A stretch of 64,000 nt of DNA. Source: Amphibalanus amphitrite. Taxonomy: Eukaryota; Arthropoda; Thecostraca; Balanomorpha; Balanidae. The notes below the pieces were generated by a model, which saw only the letters and a list, made by a program, of their open reading frames with translations, did no database searches and was not told the origin of the DNA. A program made the position numbers and the translations under genes. Positions 53,307-64,000 of the stretch are shown one piece after another; position 1 is the first letter of the stretch; each line of letters opens with the position of its first letter. Location of the stretch: assembly GCF_019059575.1 (NCBI RefSeq), contig NW_024881865.1:1-64000 (forward strand), read 5' to 3'.

Positions 53307-55222
53307 AGCCCGGTTCCGACTACGGTCACTTCAGGCCCAATCAGGCCAGATCAGGCCCAATCATTCCCAAAAAGGCTGAAAAAGGCGTTCGGCCTGACGA
53401 CATGCCAGTGCGAACCGGAGCGGCTGATCCGGCCTGAACTGGCCTGATCGGACCTTCAGGCCACATCAGGCCGAAGTTAACTTCAAGTCAACTTTTTGGG
53501 CCTGATCGGGCCTGACGCTGCGCCCGCCATTTTGAATTTGCATTGGCGCACATGCTACATTTCACGGTAAACGTGTTTTTTTGTGTCACTTTTGCGAAAC
53601 GAAGGTACCATTTTTATTTTTGCAAATACACGCAAAAATAGATTCATCATGGATTAAGCACGAGACATTGCACATGGTTTTTAGATGACTATTGTTGCCA
53701 TTCATTTCGTCGGCATTTGGCATTTCATTCATTGAAGCCTACAGTTGTTACGGAAAATATGCCTAGCAGGTGTTAGTTGATTAGATTTCCAGTTAATTAA
53801 GAAAAACACGGCCTGATGGCAGTTGACAAGGAGCTCTTGATACATACTGTTGCAAAATACCCATGGCTGTACGATAAAAGTCACAGGTCATATAAGGATA
53901 ACATTAAAAAAACTAATTCTTGGCACGATATCTCCAAAAACCTGAAGACCACAGAGGATGAGGCAAAGAAAGTATGGACTGATTTACGGAACTCATACCG
54001 GAAGATCCACGCTCGGGTGAAGGCCGGGGCGCCGAGCGGGTCAGGAGCAACTGACGCCGCCAAACATCAAGGCTCCCGATGGTGGCTATACGAGTCAATG
54101 GACGCGGTGCTCAGCCAACACTTCCAGCCCAGCCGGCAAGGTGGCGACAGCATAATGGTAGCCGCAAAGAAGGACGCCCCAAGATCGGCACTCGACGTCG
54201 ATTCCTCTCAGAGCACCGAATTCAATTACAGCGCCAATGGTCAGCTGCTTGTGGAAGAAGCGGGCCCAAGCCTGCAAGCCCAAGCCCAAGCAGGCAACCA
54301 TGACTCACATGAGCCGTCGCTGCAATCACCGCACGAGGAGGACAGCCAACTCTCTGAGCTGCAGCTCGAAAGGGACCACTCCCCGCCGTCGCCGCCGCTG
54401 CCACCCTCTGCTGAGATGCCGCAGTCTCTCCCGGCGGCGGCTGGCCGCAACTGCAACCAGTCGCCGTCGCCATCCGCCGCCGCACGTGACCGACCTCCTA
54501 CCGCTGCCGACTCACGGACTCCTACCGGACCACGCGGTACAAAGCGAGCTCGCCAAGCGTCTCAAGAGGAATGGCAGAAGACCCTTGTTTCCTACTTGCG
54601 CACCAAGGAAGCTCGGCGGGACAAGACCGACATATTTGATGCCCTGGGAAAAATCGTGGCAGACCGAACTCGCCGTATGTCTCAGTGGAAGCAAACTTAG
54701 CACAGGTCAAAGTGATTGAGACGTTAAACATGATTGACGACATGTAGAGGCCATCTTTGACGGTTGGCTGTACTTGTTTTGTGTAATGCGCATTGCGTAG
54801 TGTGAACCACATGATTATCGCGTGTATTTTGCTTCTCACACTTTAGCAGGACATGCAGTTCGGCTATCAAATCTTAATATAACTGTTACGACTGGAACGT
54901 GCTTGTGTCAATCTTATTTGATAAAAATACAGCATTCGGCAGTGCACAAAGATCAGAGTCGAATAAAACTTCATACATTAAATATTAGCCCCCTACATGT
55001 GTCCAATGAAAAAACAAAAACAAAACAAAGCAACGTCATAACGTATAAAACGTATAACGTATAAAAACACACACAACCACGCCGACCAGCCGAAACGGCC
55101 TGATCAGGCCGAGCGTCCGACGCTCAACTTTGGCCTGAACGCCTGATTGGGCCTGATCTGGCCTGATCTGGCCTGATGTGGCCTGATGTGGCCTGAAGCA
55201 GCCTCATAGTCGGAACCGGGCT
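53307..55222. mobile_element. PIF/Harbinger-type transposon carrying a MADF gene
   Basis: 1916 bp with terminal inverted repeats AGCCCGGTTCCGACTA (53307-53322 and the complement at 55207-55222), flanked by TAA on both sides (53304-53306 and 55223-55225), the TWA duplication typical of PIF/Harbinger. Many GGCCTGAT/ATCAGGCC words crowd both subterminal zones (53331-53525 and 55096-55200) and are likely transposase-binding sites. There is no transposase ORF; only the accessory MADF protein remains. Confidence 0.9.
53816..54700 (+). CDS. MADF-domain protein of a PIF/Harbinger element
   Basis: 294 residues. Residues ~5-98 form a MADF (Myb/SANT-like) DNA-binding domain: ELLIHTVAKYPWLYD, SWHDISKNL, VWTDLRNSYRKIH and WWLYESMDAVL are its usual landmarks. 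Residues ~110-245 are low-complexity Ser/Gln/Pro. The C-terminus (LVSYLRTKEARRDKTDIFDALGKIV) is a helix expected to contact a partner. PIF/Harbinger elements need such a protein together with the transposase, which is absent here. The start is the first ATG after AT-rich DNA. No break in the frame, so it may still be made; host-gene domestication is an alternative, but it is less likely inside intact TIRs. Confidence 0.87.
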   Translation: MAVDKELLIHTVAKYPWLYDKSHRSYKDNIKKTNSWHDISKNLKTTEDEAKKVWTDLRNSYRKIHARVKAGAPSGSGATDAAKHQGSRWWLYESMDAVLSQHFQPSRQGGDSIMVAAKKDAPRSALDVDSSQSTEFNYSANGQLLVEEAGPSLQAQAQAGNHDSHEPSLQSPHEEDSQLSELQLERDHSPPSPPLPPSAEMPQSLPAAAGRNCNQSPSPSAAARDRPPTAADSRTPTGPRGTKRARQASQEEWQKTLVSYLRTKEARRDKTDIFDALGKIVADRTRRMSQWKQT

Positions 55223-56385
55223 TAAAATGTTCATCGAACCTGTATCTGACACAGCGCTTTGTTTCTCCAATGTATGTCTGAGGAGGCCCGTCGGCAGCTG
55301 CGCACATCATACATGTGATCTGATAGACGACATTTTTCGTTGTGCATCGCCCATGTAGTCCATTGTTACACGTACGGCAGAACTGCTTCCCTGCGCGACA
55401 GGGTGGGGGCTCTAAAGCCGAATGTACCAGGCGTTTGGCGAGGGTGTTGCCATTTTTCCACGATGCTGTTAAGCTGGGATTAACAGATTTCAGGGCCGCA
55501 TCTACTTTCCGGGTCAGGCTGTCACTGATGAAAGGCAGTGACACATATATCCTATCCCTACGTTTGGGATGGGCTCCTGTGTGACTACGGTCACTTGTGC
55601 GGTTAGCTGTCGGATACTTTTGTCTGTTGTATTGTTTCAGAGCCTGACGCGCTATCCCGTGCAGCCAGCGTGGAGGGTAGCCGTTGGACACGAACAAGTC
55701 AAATATCATGTCAGTGCTGCGCTTAGCGCTCTGTGGGTCTGACGAAACCTTCAGGGCTCGTAGAAATTGGGACTTAGCGACCGACTTTTTAGTTTTGAAC
55801 GGCTGGGCCGAGTCAAAAGGAAGGATGATGGATGCAGCTTCAGGTTTGATATGAAGCTGCGTTTTGTAGTGCCCGCTCTGGTGCACGCTGATCTGCGTGT
55901 CTAAAAATGCTATTTGTCCCCGAGGACTGGCTGTGTCGGAGCGTTCGATGGTGAATTTGATCGTGGGGTGGACCGAGTTGACATATTCGAAGTAAGCTGA
56001 GAGCTCCTCCGAACCATGTGACCAGACACAGAAACAGTCATCGATGTAGCGCAGGTACAGTTCTGGTTGAGCGCGGTTTGCAGACAAATAAATGTCTTCC
56101 AGCGCTCCCATGAAGATGATAGCGGTGGACGGGGCTATACGGTTTCCCATGGGTAACCCGAGGGTTTGTTTGTAAAATGATTGCCCGAATCTTAGGTAGC
56201 TGTTGGTGAGACAGTGCCTTAGAAGAGGCTCTACGTCTGTCCAAGACAGGTCAAACAAATTGATGGTCTCTCTGTGTTCCTGTAACAGATTCATCACCGT
56301 TTGTACAGCCTCGTCTACAGGTATATTCCCATATAGGTTAGTTACATCTAGGCTGAAGACGATCGTACCTGGGGGACGATCGTAC
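55223..56385 (-). CDS. Penelope-like reverse transcriptase and GIY-YIG endonuclease (interrupted)
   Basis: RT motifs visible are VFSLDVTNLYGNIP (upstream of the first Met), GLPMGNRIAPSTAIIFMG, and YLRYIDDCFCVW with the catalytic DD, then the thumb. A Cys-containing linker (CRTCNNGLHGRC) precedes the GIY-YIG motif as VVYQITCMMC...TYIGETKR. The frame is cut at the end of RFDEHF by the transposon; the open frame then runs on into transposon sequence to 55104. The rest of the protein lies at 53304-53098 and the frame would be kept if the insert and one TAA were absent. No stop or frameshift seen in either part. Confidence 0.9.
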
Positions 56386-56590
56386 CTAAATCGTCCTACT
56401 AGTTTGAATAATAAATGAATAATAATATATTGAATAATAATTGAATGATAAATAATACTCGAATGAAACTACTCGTAGTTTCATTATCGACTCCTTTTAT
56501 GTGAACGTGAATGGCTTGGAAAGTAAACGTTTAATTAATAATGATGTGCAAGAAGTGAATGTAACTTAAACGCACTTATTTAAATTTTTA
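56386..56590. other. AT-rich flank
   Basis: Short words are repeated: GACGATCGTACCT twice at 56358-56392 and ATAATAATTGAATGATAAATAATA at 56410-56455. No gene. Confidence 0.4.
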
Positions 56591-57260
56591 TTACGGAGCG
56601 AGCGAAGCGAGCGGAGTCTTTACTTAGATTAACGGAAATTTCTGAGTATGAGCGGCCGGCCGGCCGGCCGGCCGGCCGTGCGGACGCTTTTGCGAGGCTT
56701 ATATCTCAGCAACCACTTGACCGATTTACACGCGGTAATTTTTGTAGGGTAGCTTCATTCCTTCTACCAAATATTGGACTATTCCCGATGCATGTGAGTG
56801 ACCCCTTATGCACGTGCCACGTGCAAAACGAAGAGGTGTCAGTTTTGCAATTGTTGCAATATTTCGGTAACTACTTGGCCGATTGCGCTGAAAGTTGGCA
56901 TGTAGGTAGGCACCCACTAGGCACTGCATATCCATGTGCCAGAGTTGGGGTGCTGCTGCACGTGCGCACGTGCAGGGGTCGTTTCCAGATCTCGAGAACG
57001 GCTGGACCGATTGCGCTCAAATTTGGTACACAGTTAGGGACCGGTTAGTAGGGTGCCGTGCAAAAGCCAGTCGGGACCCATTTTGCACGTGCGCACGTGC
57101 AGGGTGCCGCTCTCAGATCTCGAGAACGGCTGGGCCGATTGTGCTCAAATTTGGCAAATCGCTAGAGACCGGTTAGTAGGGTGCCGTACACAAGTCAGTT
57201 GGAGGTACCCCCTCGCAATTTCGGACGTGCAAGGCCCACCCTCTCGCTCGCTCCGTTAGT
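56591..57260. mobile_element. MITE-like element with repeated interior
   Basis: Ends are ACGGAGCGAGCGA (from 56593) and its inverse TCGCTCGCTCCGT (to about 57257). A GGCC run (56652-56688) is followed by four tandem, diverging units of about 85-130 bp. Each has a TCNNNAACNNCTNGNCCGATT word followed about 15 bp later by a TTTGG/GTTGG word. Shares these units in inverse orientation with 29320-29860. No transposase. Confidence 0.7.
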
Positions 57261-58641
57261 CGCCCCATAAGGCGTTATACTGGTGCACCATGACTTTTTG
57301 ACTCCTTTGATACCGGACCTACTCTGACCTCAGTTGAAGGTCAGTTGTCTGCATTGACAGACCATGTATTCAACATTAATTATCCAATGGGCGATAACCA
57401 CAAGGTCAAGCATAGTTTTACGTACCCCTCGCTGGCGTGAGCGAACAAGCAGACTATGATTTGCATCTCGGATCTCCTATGGCACTGCTAGGAAACCGAC
57501 ACGACGCATGTCTCTTGCATTGATACACATGTTTGCACTATGCAGTTTGCATGATTCAGCGAGCATCAATAGTTAGTTGCACAGAAGTATGCTGACTTGC
57601 TATTTAACCTCTGATCACGGTTACAAGTGATTGCATCTAAGGCACGATTGAAATGCCGCATGCTGAGGAAAATGCGCATATAACCTTGCGGCATTAAGAA
57701 AAAACAGCTAAGTAGATCAGGGCGCTCGGACCTTCTCTATCGTTTTCTTTGATTCCTTATATAATTGGGAGTGATATACGGATTCAGTCGAGTTATGGCC
57801 ATTGGACATCTAACTTGTTAGCGTGCATTTACGTTCAAAATTGTTTGCCTCAAGGATGACGCAAGTGACACAAGCTTTTTACCCCATTCCTGCATTATTG
57901 ATTTATTTTCCAATACGATTGAAACAATAATGTTTTGCACTCCTAGTTTCGACTGAATCAAATGCTTACAATGACATGGTGATTGCTATCGTCCTGTATT
58001 CGTTAAAAGCAGGATACATAGTTCAACTACCAAGGCACGTTTGCTGCACCCCGCCCCGTATAAAATCGCCGTGTCCCTCTCCTGTCCTTCACCTGCCTGT
58101 AGTTCCGTCTCCGTCTCCGTACTGCCTCCTTTGTCCTCTGCCGTCCGTAGCTGATCGCATCTGCCGTCGTCTATCATCTCACGCCGGTCGCGTAGGTCAT
58201 CGCAGCGCACCGGAGACAAACATTGCGCGGCCATCGCACGGCTACAAACATGCCGCAGCGCGGCGGCGGCGCGGCGTGCCCCTGGAGGACACTTGGCGGC
58301 CCGTCCGTCGCCGCCGCCGCCGTCGCCCCCGTCGTTTTTGTGCGAGTGGGGAGGGTTGGTGTAGGATAACGCGGCTGCGGCTGAGCCTCGGCGGTTTTTC
58401 GGAGGTCCGGCGGCGGTTGGCTGTGATCGGGCTGTTTACCGGCCCTTTAGCCACGGAGGGCTGGCCGCAGAGATGGCCAGCGCACGGTCACCGGCGGCTG
58501 ATGAAGTCACAACAAGGACACGCGGCGGCGCGACTTCCGGTCAGCGAGGCACGCACCGCCACTTTGGGTAGCTTTGATGGTCATTTGGTGGTCGCTTCTC
58601 TCCCAAACGGCGTGTTTACCTGATTTGTAGGCTGTGACTAT
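57261..58641. other. Intergenic region
   Basis: No gene supported. A GC-rich patch at 58250-58420 with CGGCGGCGGCGCGG gives a 215-residue frame (57976-58623) of low complexity and no domain. Confidence 0.4.
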
Positions 58642-58938
58642 TGGTGCCAATCGGAATTTCTTTTCTTGGAATTCCAATTTTTGTCCAATTCCAATTTGGA
58701 ATTTGGACGGAATTATTAACATTTTTTGGAAATTAATCGGAACACAAGGCCTTTAAAATTTAAAATTTTAAAACGGAGGCCTTTAAAACGCTTTTAAACA
58801 CCTTTAAAATTTACGCAAAAAATGCAAAAATCGTTAAAAATTGGAATAGCCCCCGCTTTGGACAAAATTGGAAATTTACTTGGCAATTTCTTGGAATTGG
58901 ATCGGAATTGGAATTGAAATTTCATGAAATTGGCACCA
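58642..58938. mobile_element. AT-rich MITE-like element, ends TGGTGCCAAT
   Basis: Terminal inverted repeats TGGTGCCAAT (58642-58651 and the inverse at 58929-58938) bound an interior full of GGAATT/AATTCC words and of TTTAAAAT. The octamer GCTGTGAC occurs close outside both ends (58631-58638 and 58942-58949), and CTA lies at or near both ends; the exact target duplication is not settled. Confidence 0.6.
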
Positions 58939-58949
58939 CTAGCTGTGAC

Positions 58950-60637
58950 CGTGTACGCTGAATAAGAAATGAGCTAAAATGTGCTTACTGTGTCCTAATT
59001 AATGCTATGTGGGTCTTGCAACTTGCAATTTTACATGTTAGGTAGGTATAATGATATTTACGATGCAGTTCAGCTATAAAAAGCAAACAAATTATTTGCT
59101 TAGAAACTTGATATAGCGAGTTGCGTGCACAATCATTAAGTATGTAGTATGTACTGCGGTCATGAGAGTTATTATATTCCATTTTGAATTTAATACCTTG
59201 GACTTGGATTGGAGGACGTTCTTTCATTTCATTGACTCCAACAAAGGGACATGTGAGAATGACGTACTAATTATAACAATACCGATGGTCTGCCATGCAT
59301 GTCTAGATTATGTTTCCTTGAGGATATTCATAATCATGGGCGTGGTTCCCTTGTCCATGCCGCTGGTATCCAGCTAACCTTGTCCTTTCGAAGCACACAA
59401 TCAAAATTCCTGCCAGTCCTGCCGTATAGACACCCCACGGTATCCTGCTTTGTTGCTTTGTCATGGCCTGCAGAACAGTACCGATGGTGGCGGATCCATT
59501 TGCGGTGAGCGCTGCCGCCGCGCCCTTCCCTGATGAACAATGCCACGCGATGATCGGTACGCCGCCGAGGCGTTTCTGTTTTCCTGTGCGGGGTAGTGAA
59601 CGTTCGTTAACGATCCCGTGAAGTCCGTGGCATGGACGGTCAGTGGTGGCTGGTTCAGTGGAGCGGGGAAAGCCGACCAGGCCAGCGGCGGTGGTGGCGG
59701 AGACGGCCACGCCCTGGTGTCACGGCCCACAGCAGGGAAGGTCACACACATACACACGGGCATACAGTCGGCGCGGGCACACAGACACACACGCGGCGGC
59801 CGGGGCCGGAGTGCGGGTCAGCAGGGGAGTTCTGTCGGTCAGGCATGCTACGCTCTCCGATGACGAGCATTTCTGATCGGCAGAGTTTCAGTTCGGTGGT
59901 CCTCAGCCATGACCGTCAGTCAGTGTTCCTACTGCTTGTGAACAGATGACAACCAATGGGAGCAATGTCTGCTGTCCGGTGACCGGGGATGTGCCTGCTG
60001 TCCACTGTCCGGCGTCACCCCTGCTGCCCACTGCTGTCCACTGACCAGCAGTTGTCTGGCTCGGTATGGCGCACGAACGGCAGCGGTCTCGGTCCAACGG
60101 CGCCGGGAGAACCCAACGACAGCGGTCGGGCTGACCGGCAGCGGAATGGGAACGTTGCGTCACCACTGGCCGACTGAGTGTGTCAGTGTGGTGGCGGAGT
60201 TCCCATGTTTACTCACGGCTTCCTCCATTCGTTGGTTCCTATTCGGAGCTCTCTATGGGAGTGATACTGATCTTTCTTCTATTGCATTTGTTATGACGTG
60301 CATCGAGATCATTCATTTGAGTTTCAGAAAAAACGTCTACATTGAAGGTGTTGTGGGACCGTCTTCTCTGACGCTCGCTATTCGCTTCTAATGGACTTTG
60401 GCTGAGTGACAGCGATCGCAGGATTAGCGCGATGAAGTCGACGAGGGACTGGTGGTGTGTCAGTCTCAGGCCAAGCGCAATACTTCACCGGTGCATTATG
60501 GCCCGCGCTGGCGACCGGGACATGCTCGATGTCCGAATCGGACATCGGTGTCGGTCAGTATCGGAGTCACGGTTCGACACTGGGTCAGTCGGCGGTCACG
60601 GTCAGACAGTGGTCAGTCCACAGTCCCGGTCACGGTC
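58950..60637. other. Intergenic region, no gene seen
   Basis: Frames of up to 135 codons lack motifs. CA-rich words at 59742-59790. GTCCACTG/GTCCGGTG words recur irregularly at 59960-60050. Confidence 0.4.
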
Positions 60638-60682
60638 GGTCACGGTCGGTCAGTGTCAGTGTCAGTGTCAGTGTCAGGGTCA
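60638..60682. repeat. GTCAGT / GGTCAC short tandem repeat
   Basis: Two GGTCACGGTC units followed by about five GTCAGT units. Confidence 0.9.
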
Positions 60683-62452
60683 CGGTCGGCCGCCGCGCGC
60701 CGCCGGCCACTCCCAGCCGACATAGTGCTGACCTTGCAGCCGCCTTGTGGTCGGGTCAGCACACTCGCAGTTAGTCGGCTAACAGCACAACTAAAAGCTG
60801 CGCCTGCTCAGCGGGCCATGCTAATGGCAGCGAGACCGGCGGCATTTTATGGGACCCCGCAATTACCAGCTCTAAAATCGCACACCCGTGCAGGATGAAG
60901 CCCAAAGCTTATGTTTGGTTGACTGGAATAATTAGCTGAGGCGTTTATCTTTAATGCTCGAAATGAGTTATATTTGAGAATTTTAAAATTTCTAGAACTT
61001 AGAATTTAGAATATTAGAAATTGAGAAGAATCATTTTCGAGGTTGTGTACATGAATATTGATTTTTGATGCATGTGTTACATGCATTTGTATTAGTCTTT
61101 GCACCATGCATACTAAGCTATTTTAAATTATTTATTTTGGACTTATTGTGCGCGACAAATGTCACTCTGTAATCACGTTGGTTGTGCTCACCTTGGGCTT
61201 AAATCTCGTATGCGTTCTGACGACGACGCTATCCAATGCTGGAGCGCTCGGAAACTTGCGTGGCGTATAAAAACACGGATATTAGCTGTTGATAACTATG
61301 CTTTTTCACCAGCAATCACAAAATATCACTGTGATGACACGAACAGCATGATATTCATCATGGCCCTGAATTTTATCGGCAACATTCCCATCCTCGCACC
61401 TCGCTAACCGCTGAGAAAAAAGGTCCCGTTCATACACGCGTCTAGACGCTCAGACGTGCCATGGTCGCTGGATATCAGCTGTGGTCCTGTCTAACGATCA
61501 GAACATTTGACAACTAACCCACAATCTCAAGGTTATTGACTATTGGGTTAAGTTGTTCGACGTCAATGGTTGAAAATCCTTGTGTTCCGCTGTTGATTTT
61601 TTTCAAAAGAAATGCTACCAAGTCATTTGCAGGTTACGACCGACTTAGAACAAAGTGTAATCACGAACCAAAGTCCAGCAATCATGAAGCCTTTCCTAGC
61701 TCTACATAAGCGCCCTTACTGGTACATCTTTAACGCATGCCTGGGCAGCCAAACATGGTGCGGACAACCATTTCAGTTTCAGTTCAGCCTGTTGATATCA
61801 TCAGGACAGATTTGGGGCCGGTAATCTCGTCTGTTGACATCACCTATCGGGAGATCGTCCAGTTTTGAGGCGAGATGTCGCTCTTGGAGAGGCCCTGGAG
61901 GCGGAACAACACCGTTATCACGCGCCGCGTGGCGACCCGTGCCCCTCGGCCCCTCGGCTCGGCGGTGATGACGGCACGGCCGGCGCGTGACGGTAAACCC
62001 TACCACCCAGCGCGACCGAGCCAATGAGTGGACGGTATGAATATGGGATGATGTGCTTGACGACGCTCGCTGTTCCTGTTTAAAGAGGCTCAGCCGTTCA
62101 AAGGACAGAGCAGGGTGTTCGTTGTGGAGATGGGTGATGATATGAGGCGCCTCTGACTTCTGAGACAGGTAATGACTATCAGGAGTGACCTTCAGCAATG
62201 CAATAAACAGCCGGTGCCTTGCGCTTTTTTCGGATGAATTTGTGTTGTTCTTACCATCGATTAATAATTTATTGATACATTTGATGAGATCGTGATGAAT
62301 ATTTGTAAAGTGCTTTGCAGGTAAGCCAATTGGCATATAAATGCCTATACAATGCATCACTGTGCTAAAATAGATCTTACGTAGTCCTCTCGCTCCTCTT
62401 ACTCTTGGTCTCTTCTCTCGTTTCGTGTTCCTCCTCTCCCGGTACTTCCTCT
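60683..62452. other. Intergenic region, no gene seen
   Basis: The 193-residue minus-strand frame at 61779-62360 has no domain or codon pattern that I recognise and is not annotated as a gene. Confidence 0.4.
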
Positions 62453-62702
62453 CCTGTTCCCTCTTCTCCTATCCTCTCCTTTCCTCTCCCTTTCCTCTCC
62501 TCTCCTCCCCTCTCCTCTCTTGTTCCCCCTTTTCCTCTCCTATCCTATCCTCTCCTCTCCTCTCCTCTCCTCTCCTCTCCTCTTCTCTCCTCTCCTCTCC
62601 TCTCCTCTCCTCTCCTCTCCTCTTCTCCTCTCCTCTCCCTCTCTCTTTCCCTCCCTCTCTCATCCTCTCCTCTCCTCTCCACTCCTCTTCTCTCCTCTTA
62701 TC
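62453..62702. repeat. (TCCTC)n polypyrimidine repeat
   Basis: About 250 bp of nearly uninterrupted CT on the plus strand with TCCTC as main unit. Frames of Ser-Pro-Leu on + and Glu-Arg on - are its translation. Confidence 0.96.
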
Positions 62703-64000
62703 CCCTTCAACCTGACGGTCGGTACTACATACCAGCTCTAGCAGCGCGGATGGTGACTCACCCCACATGTCGGACGTATCGCCATACGTAAGTACGGTGT
62801 AACGGCAGTGCCGCTCCTTCTCCGAGAGACGGGATCAGCTCAGCTCTGCCGGCAGTTCCGGACCGGCGGGTGGTCGGGACAGATTCCACTGCGCTCAGAC
62901 GGCCGGCTGAAGTGCCTCTCCTCTCCTCTTTTTCCTCATGGTGAGGAAGAGGTGTGATGTGTGTGGCACGGACAGCATGTCCGATCGCTGACTAACTATC
63001 GACGCTGCTCGTATAGGTACCGCAAAACACGATATTTAGGGATCGCATCTGCAGAAGGGGGTCTGAGCAGGCAACGATCGCCTACCTATAACTTGTTTAT
63101 TGCCGCAACGCTTTTAGCCGTCTAGGAGTGAAATGTTTGAGTGGTGTTGCTAATATCCCTTGTCTCGCCTGATGAGGTGTGAAGTGTGAACAGAGGACCA
63201 CTATGTCTGGCGAGGGTTTAGCGTGTCTGGTCTGGGATTAAATCCATATGAATATTCATCATCATTGTTTCTCTTCTATTTCAAACATTTTCTACCAATT
63301 CTTAAGAAAACAAAAATAAGATATTCCTACGAAAGGTAGCACTCCGTGTTACTCTTGCTTTGTCTCAGCGTAGCTGCTATTCGTACAGCTTAGTATGTAT
63401 GCATGATGTTACGCATAAAGAATGTGACTGTCAGATAATCACTTAAAGCACAGCTTAGAAGAGCGATACATGATTTTAAATCAGGTCTGACCTTGACGAT
63501 TTGATGCGCACTTCGTGATATTGATATGCAAAGACACATTGCATGCCTAATTGTAGCTCATGCGATGCGCTAACGTATCCGGATACGATAAGAGACCGCT
63601 TAGGGTTCATTGTAATGCCCTGGAGCACAACTTCTTGTTAACGCTTTGTGCATAGAGATCATAAGATATTGTCATGCTTTTATGGTGTTCATGCGAGTAC
63701 TTATACCTACCTATTGACTCCACTGGTTTGACTCCTTATTGACTCCATCTTTCGATATGCTTAGTCCTTCGAGGCTTTGAGGCCACTTGACCTATATTTA
63801 CGCGACCCTTCATGATCTCTTTCTAGTCCCCTCATTCTCTCTCCCTCTCTCCCTGAGCTTGCCAACCCAAGCGGTAAGTCGTCCAAGGTGGTTTAAATAC
63901 TGACCACACTATTGTTCGCTACAATGTGTAAGCCATAGGGCGCCTGTGTGCATTAATGCACACTTTGTTGCTTTGTCTGGGAGGGGCGGCTCGCATTTAT
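62703..64000. other. Intergenic region, no gene seen
   Basis: No recognisable exon. A consensus donor follows ATGTCGGACGTATCGCCATAC at 62766-62786, which might end a short first exon, but nothing else supports that. Confidence 0.35.

Larger units (their letters stand above)
52611..56385 (-). mobile_element. Second Penelope-like element, split by a Harbinger insertion
   Basis: The coding part runs on the minus strand from about 56385 to 55223 and resumes from 53304 to 53098 after a 1.9-kb insertion. The 3' UTR extends to about 52620, with AT-rich ATATATA sequence at the end. The 5' end is truncated inside the RT near FSLDVTNLYGNIP. Target duplication was not found. Confidence 0.82.

Noticed and set aside
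61785..61820. CTGATGA...GAAAC as a hammerhead ribozyme on the minus strand
   Set aside because: The segment between the two core words cannot form stem II.
61779..62360. 193-codon minus-strand ORF ending near CPDDIN
   Set aside because: The LINE-like PDDIN word is isolated; nothing else in it resembles reverse transcriptase.
62405..62791. Ser-Pro-Leu and Glu-Arg frames of about 100-128 codons
   Set aside because: Translation of the (TCCTC)n repeat.
62766..62795. Short first exon MSDVSPY with a good donor
   Set aside because: Seven codons and a donor are not enough; no promoter, second exon or homology visible.

Overview
The window reads as a eukaryotic nuclear genome, most likely arthropod and plausibly crustacean. 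Genes have GT-AG introns, a block of interstitial TTAGG repeats (the arthropod telomere pentamer) sits at 22.5-23.1 kb, and transposable elements are dense: BEL/Pao, CR1/L2-like LINEs, Penelope-like elements, PIF/Harbinger, foldback elements and MITEs. The arthropod call is inference; no species can be named. I found no bacterial-style gene, CRISPR array, rRNA or tRNA.

Three conserved host genes are clear. (1) The 3' part of hydroxymethylbilane synthase (HMBS, haem pathway): six coding exons on + between 5143 and 14000, N-terminal exon(s) not seen. (2) A SREK1IP1-like splicing cofactor on + (30102-32398): two coding exons, a CCHC knuckle and a greatly lengthened RS/RD domain. (3) A complete small tetraspanin on - (37297 down to 34754): four coding exons, about 230 residues, four membrane segments, six-cysteine large loop. 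A fourth ORF, a MADF-domain protein (53816-54700, +), is carried inside a PIF/Harbinger-type transposon.

Layout. 0.4-2.0 kb: GC-rich degenerate minisatellite with higher-order order. 3.1-3.45 kb: tandem repeats. 5.1-14.0 kb: HMBS, with an antisense BEL/Pao retrotransposon (5278-11165, identical-length LTRs, CACCC target duplication) in one intron. 14.87-27.39 kb: a nest of elements bounded by ~540-bp inverted termini and an 8-bp direct repeat; inside are an 820-bp foldback with a transposase-like ORF, a full-length two-ORF LINE, a TTAGG composite satellite, a truncated LINE (TSD ATTTC), a hAT-like element (TSD GATGGCCC) and a TTAA MITE. 28.2-28.9 kb: LINE fragment. 29.3-29.9 kb: dispersed repeat. 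30.1-32.6 kb: SREK1IP1-like gene, with a perfect-length LTR-PBS-inverted-LTR palindrome placed just after its poly(A) signal. 34.7-37.3 kb: tetraspanin. 41.4-43.0 kb: mirror-image Penelope-like element. 52.6-56.4 kb: second Penelope-like element split in frame by the MADF-carrying Harbinger. 56.6-57.3 kb: MITE-like element with a repeated interior, related to the 29.3 kb repeat. The remainder (about 37.6-41.4, 43.0-52.6 and 57.3-64.0 kb) holds no gene I can support, only simple repeats, CpG-rich blocks and small inverted repeats.

The host genes do not form a pathway together; what links the window is the transposon history. The most unusual structures are the inverted two-LTR palindrome around a primer-binding site, the nested foldback element with an unclassified transposase-like protein, and the two Penelope-like elements that share a motif near their 3' ends.
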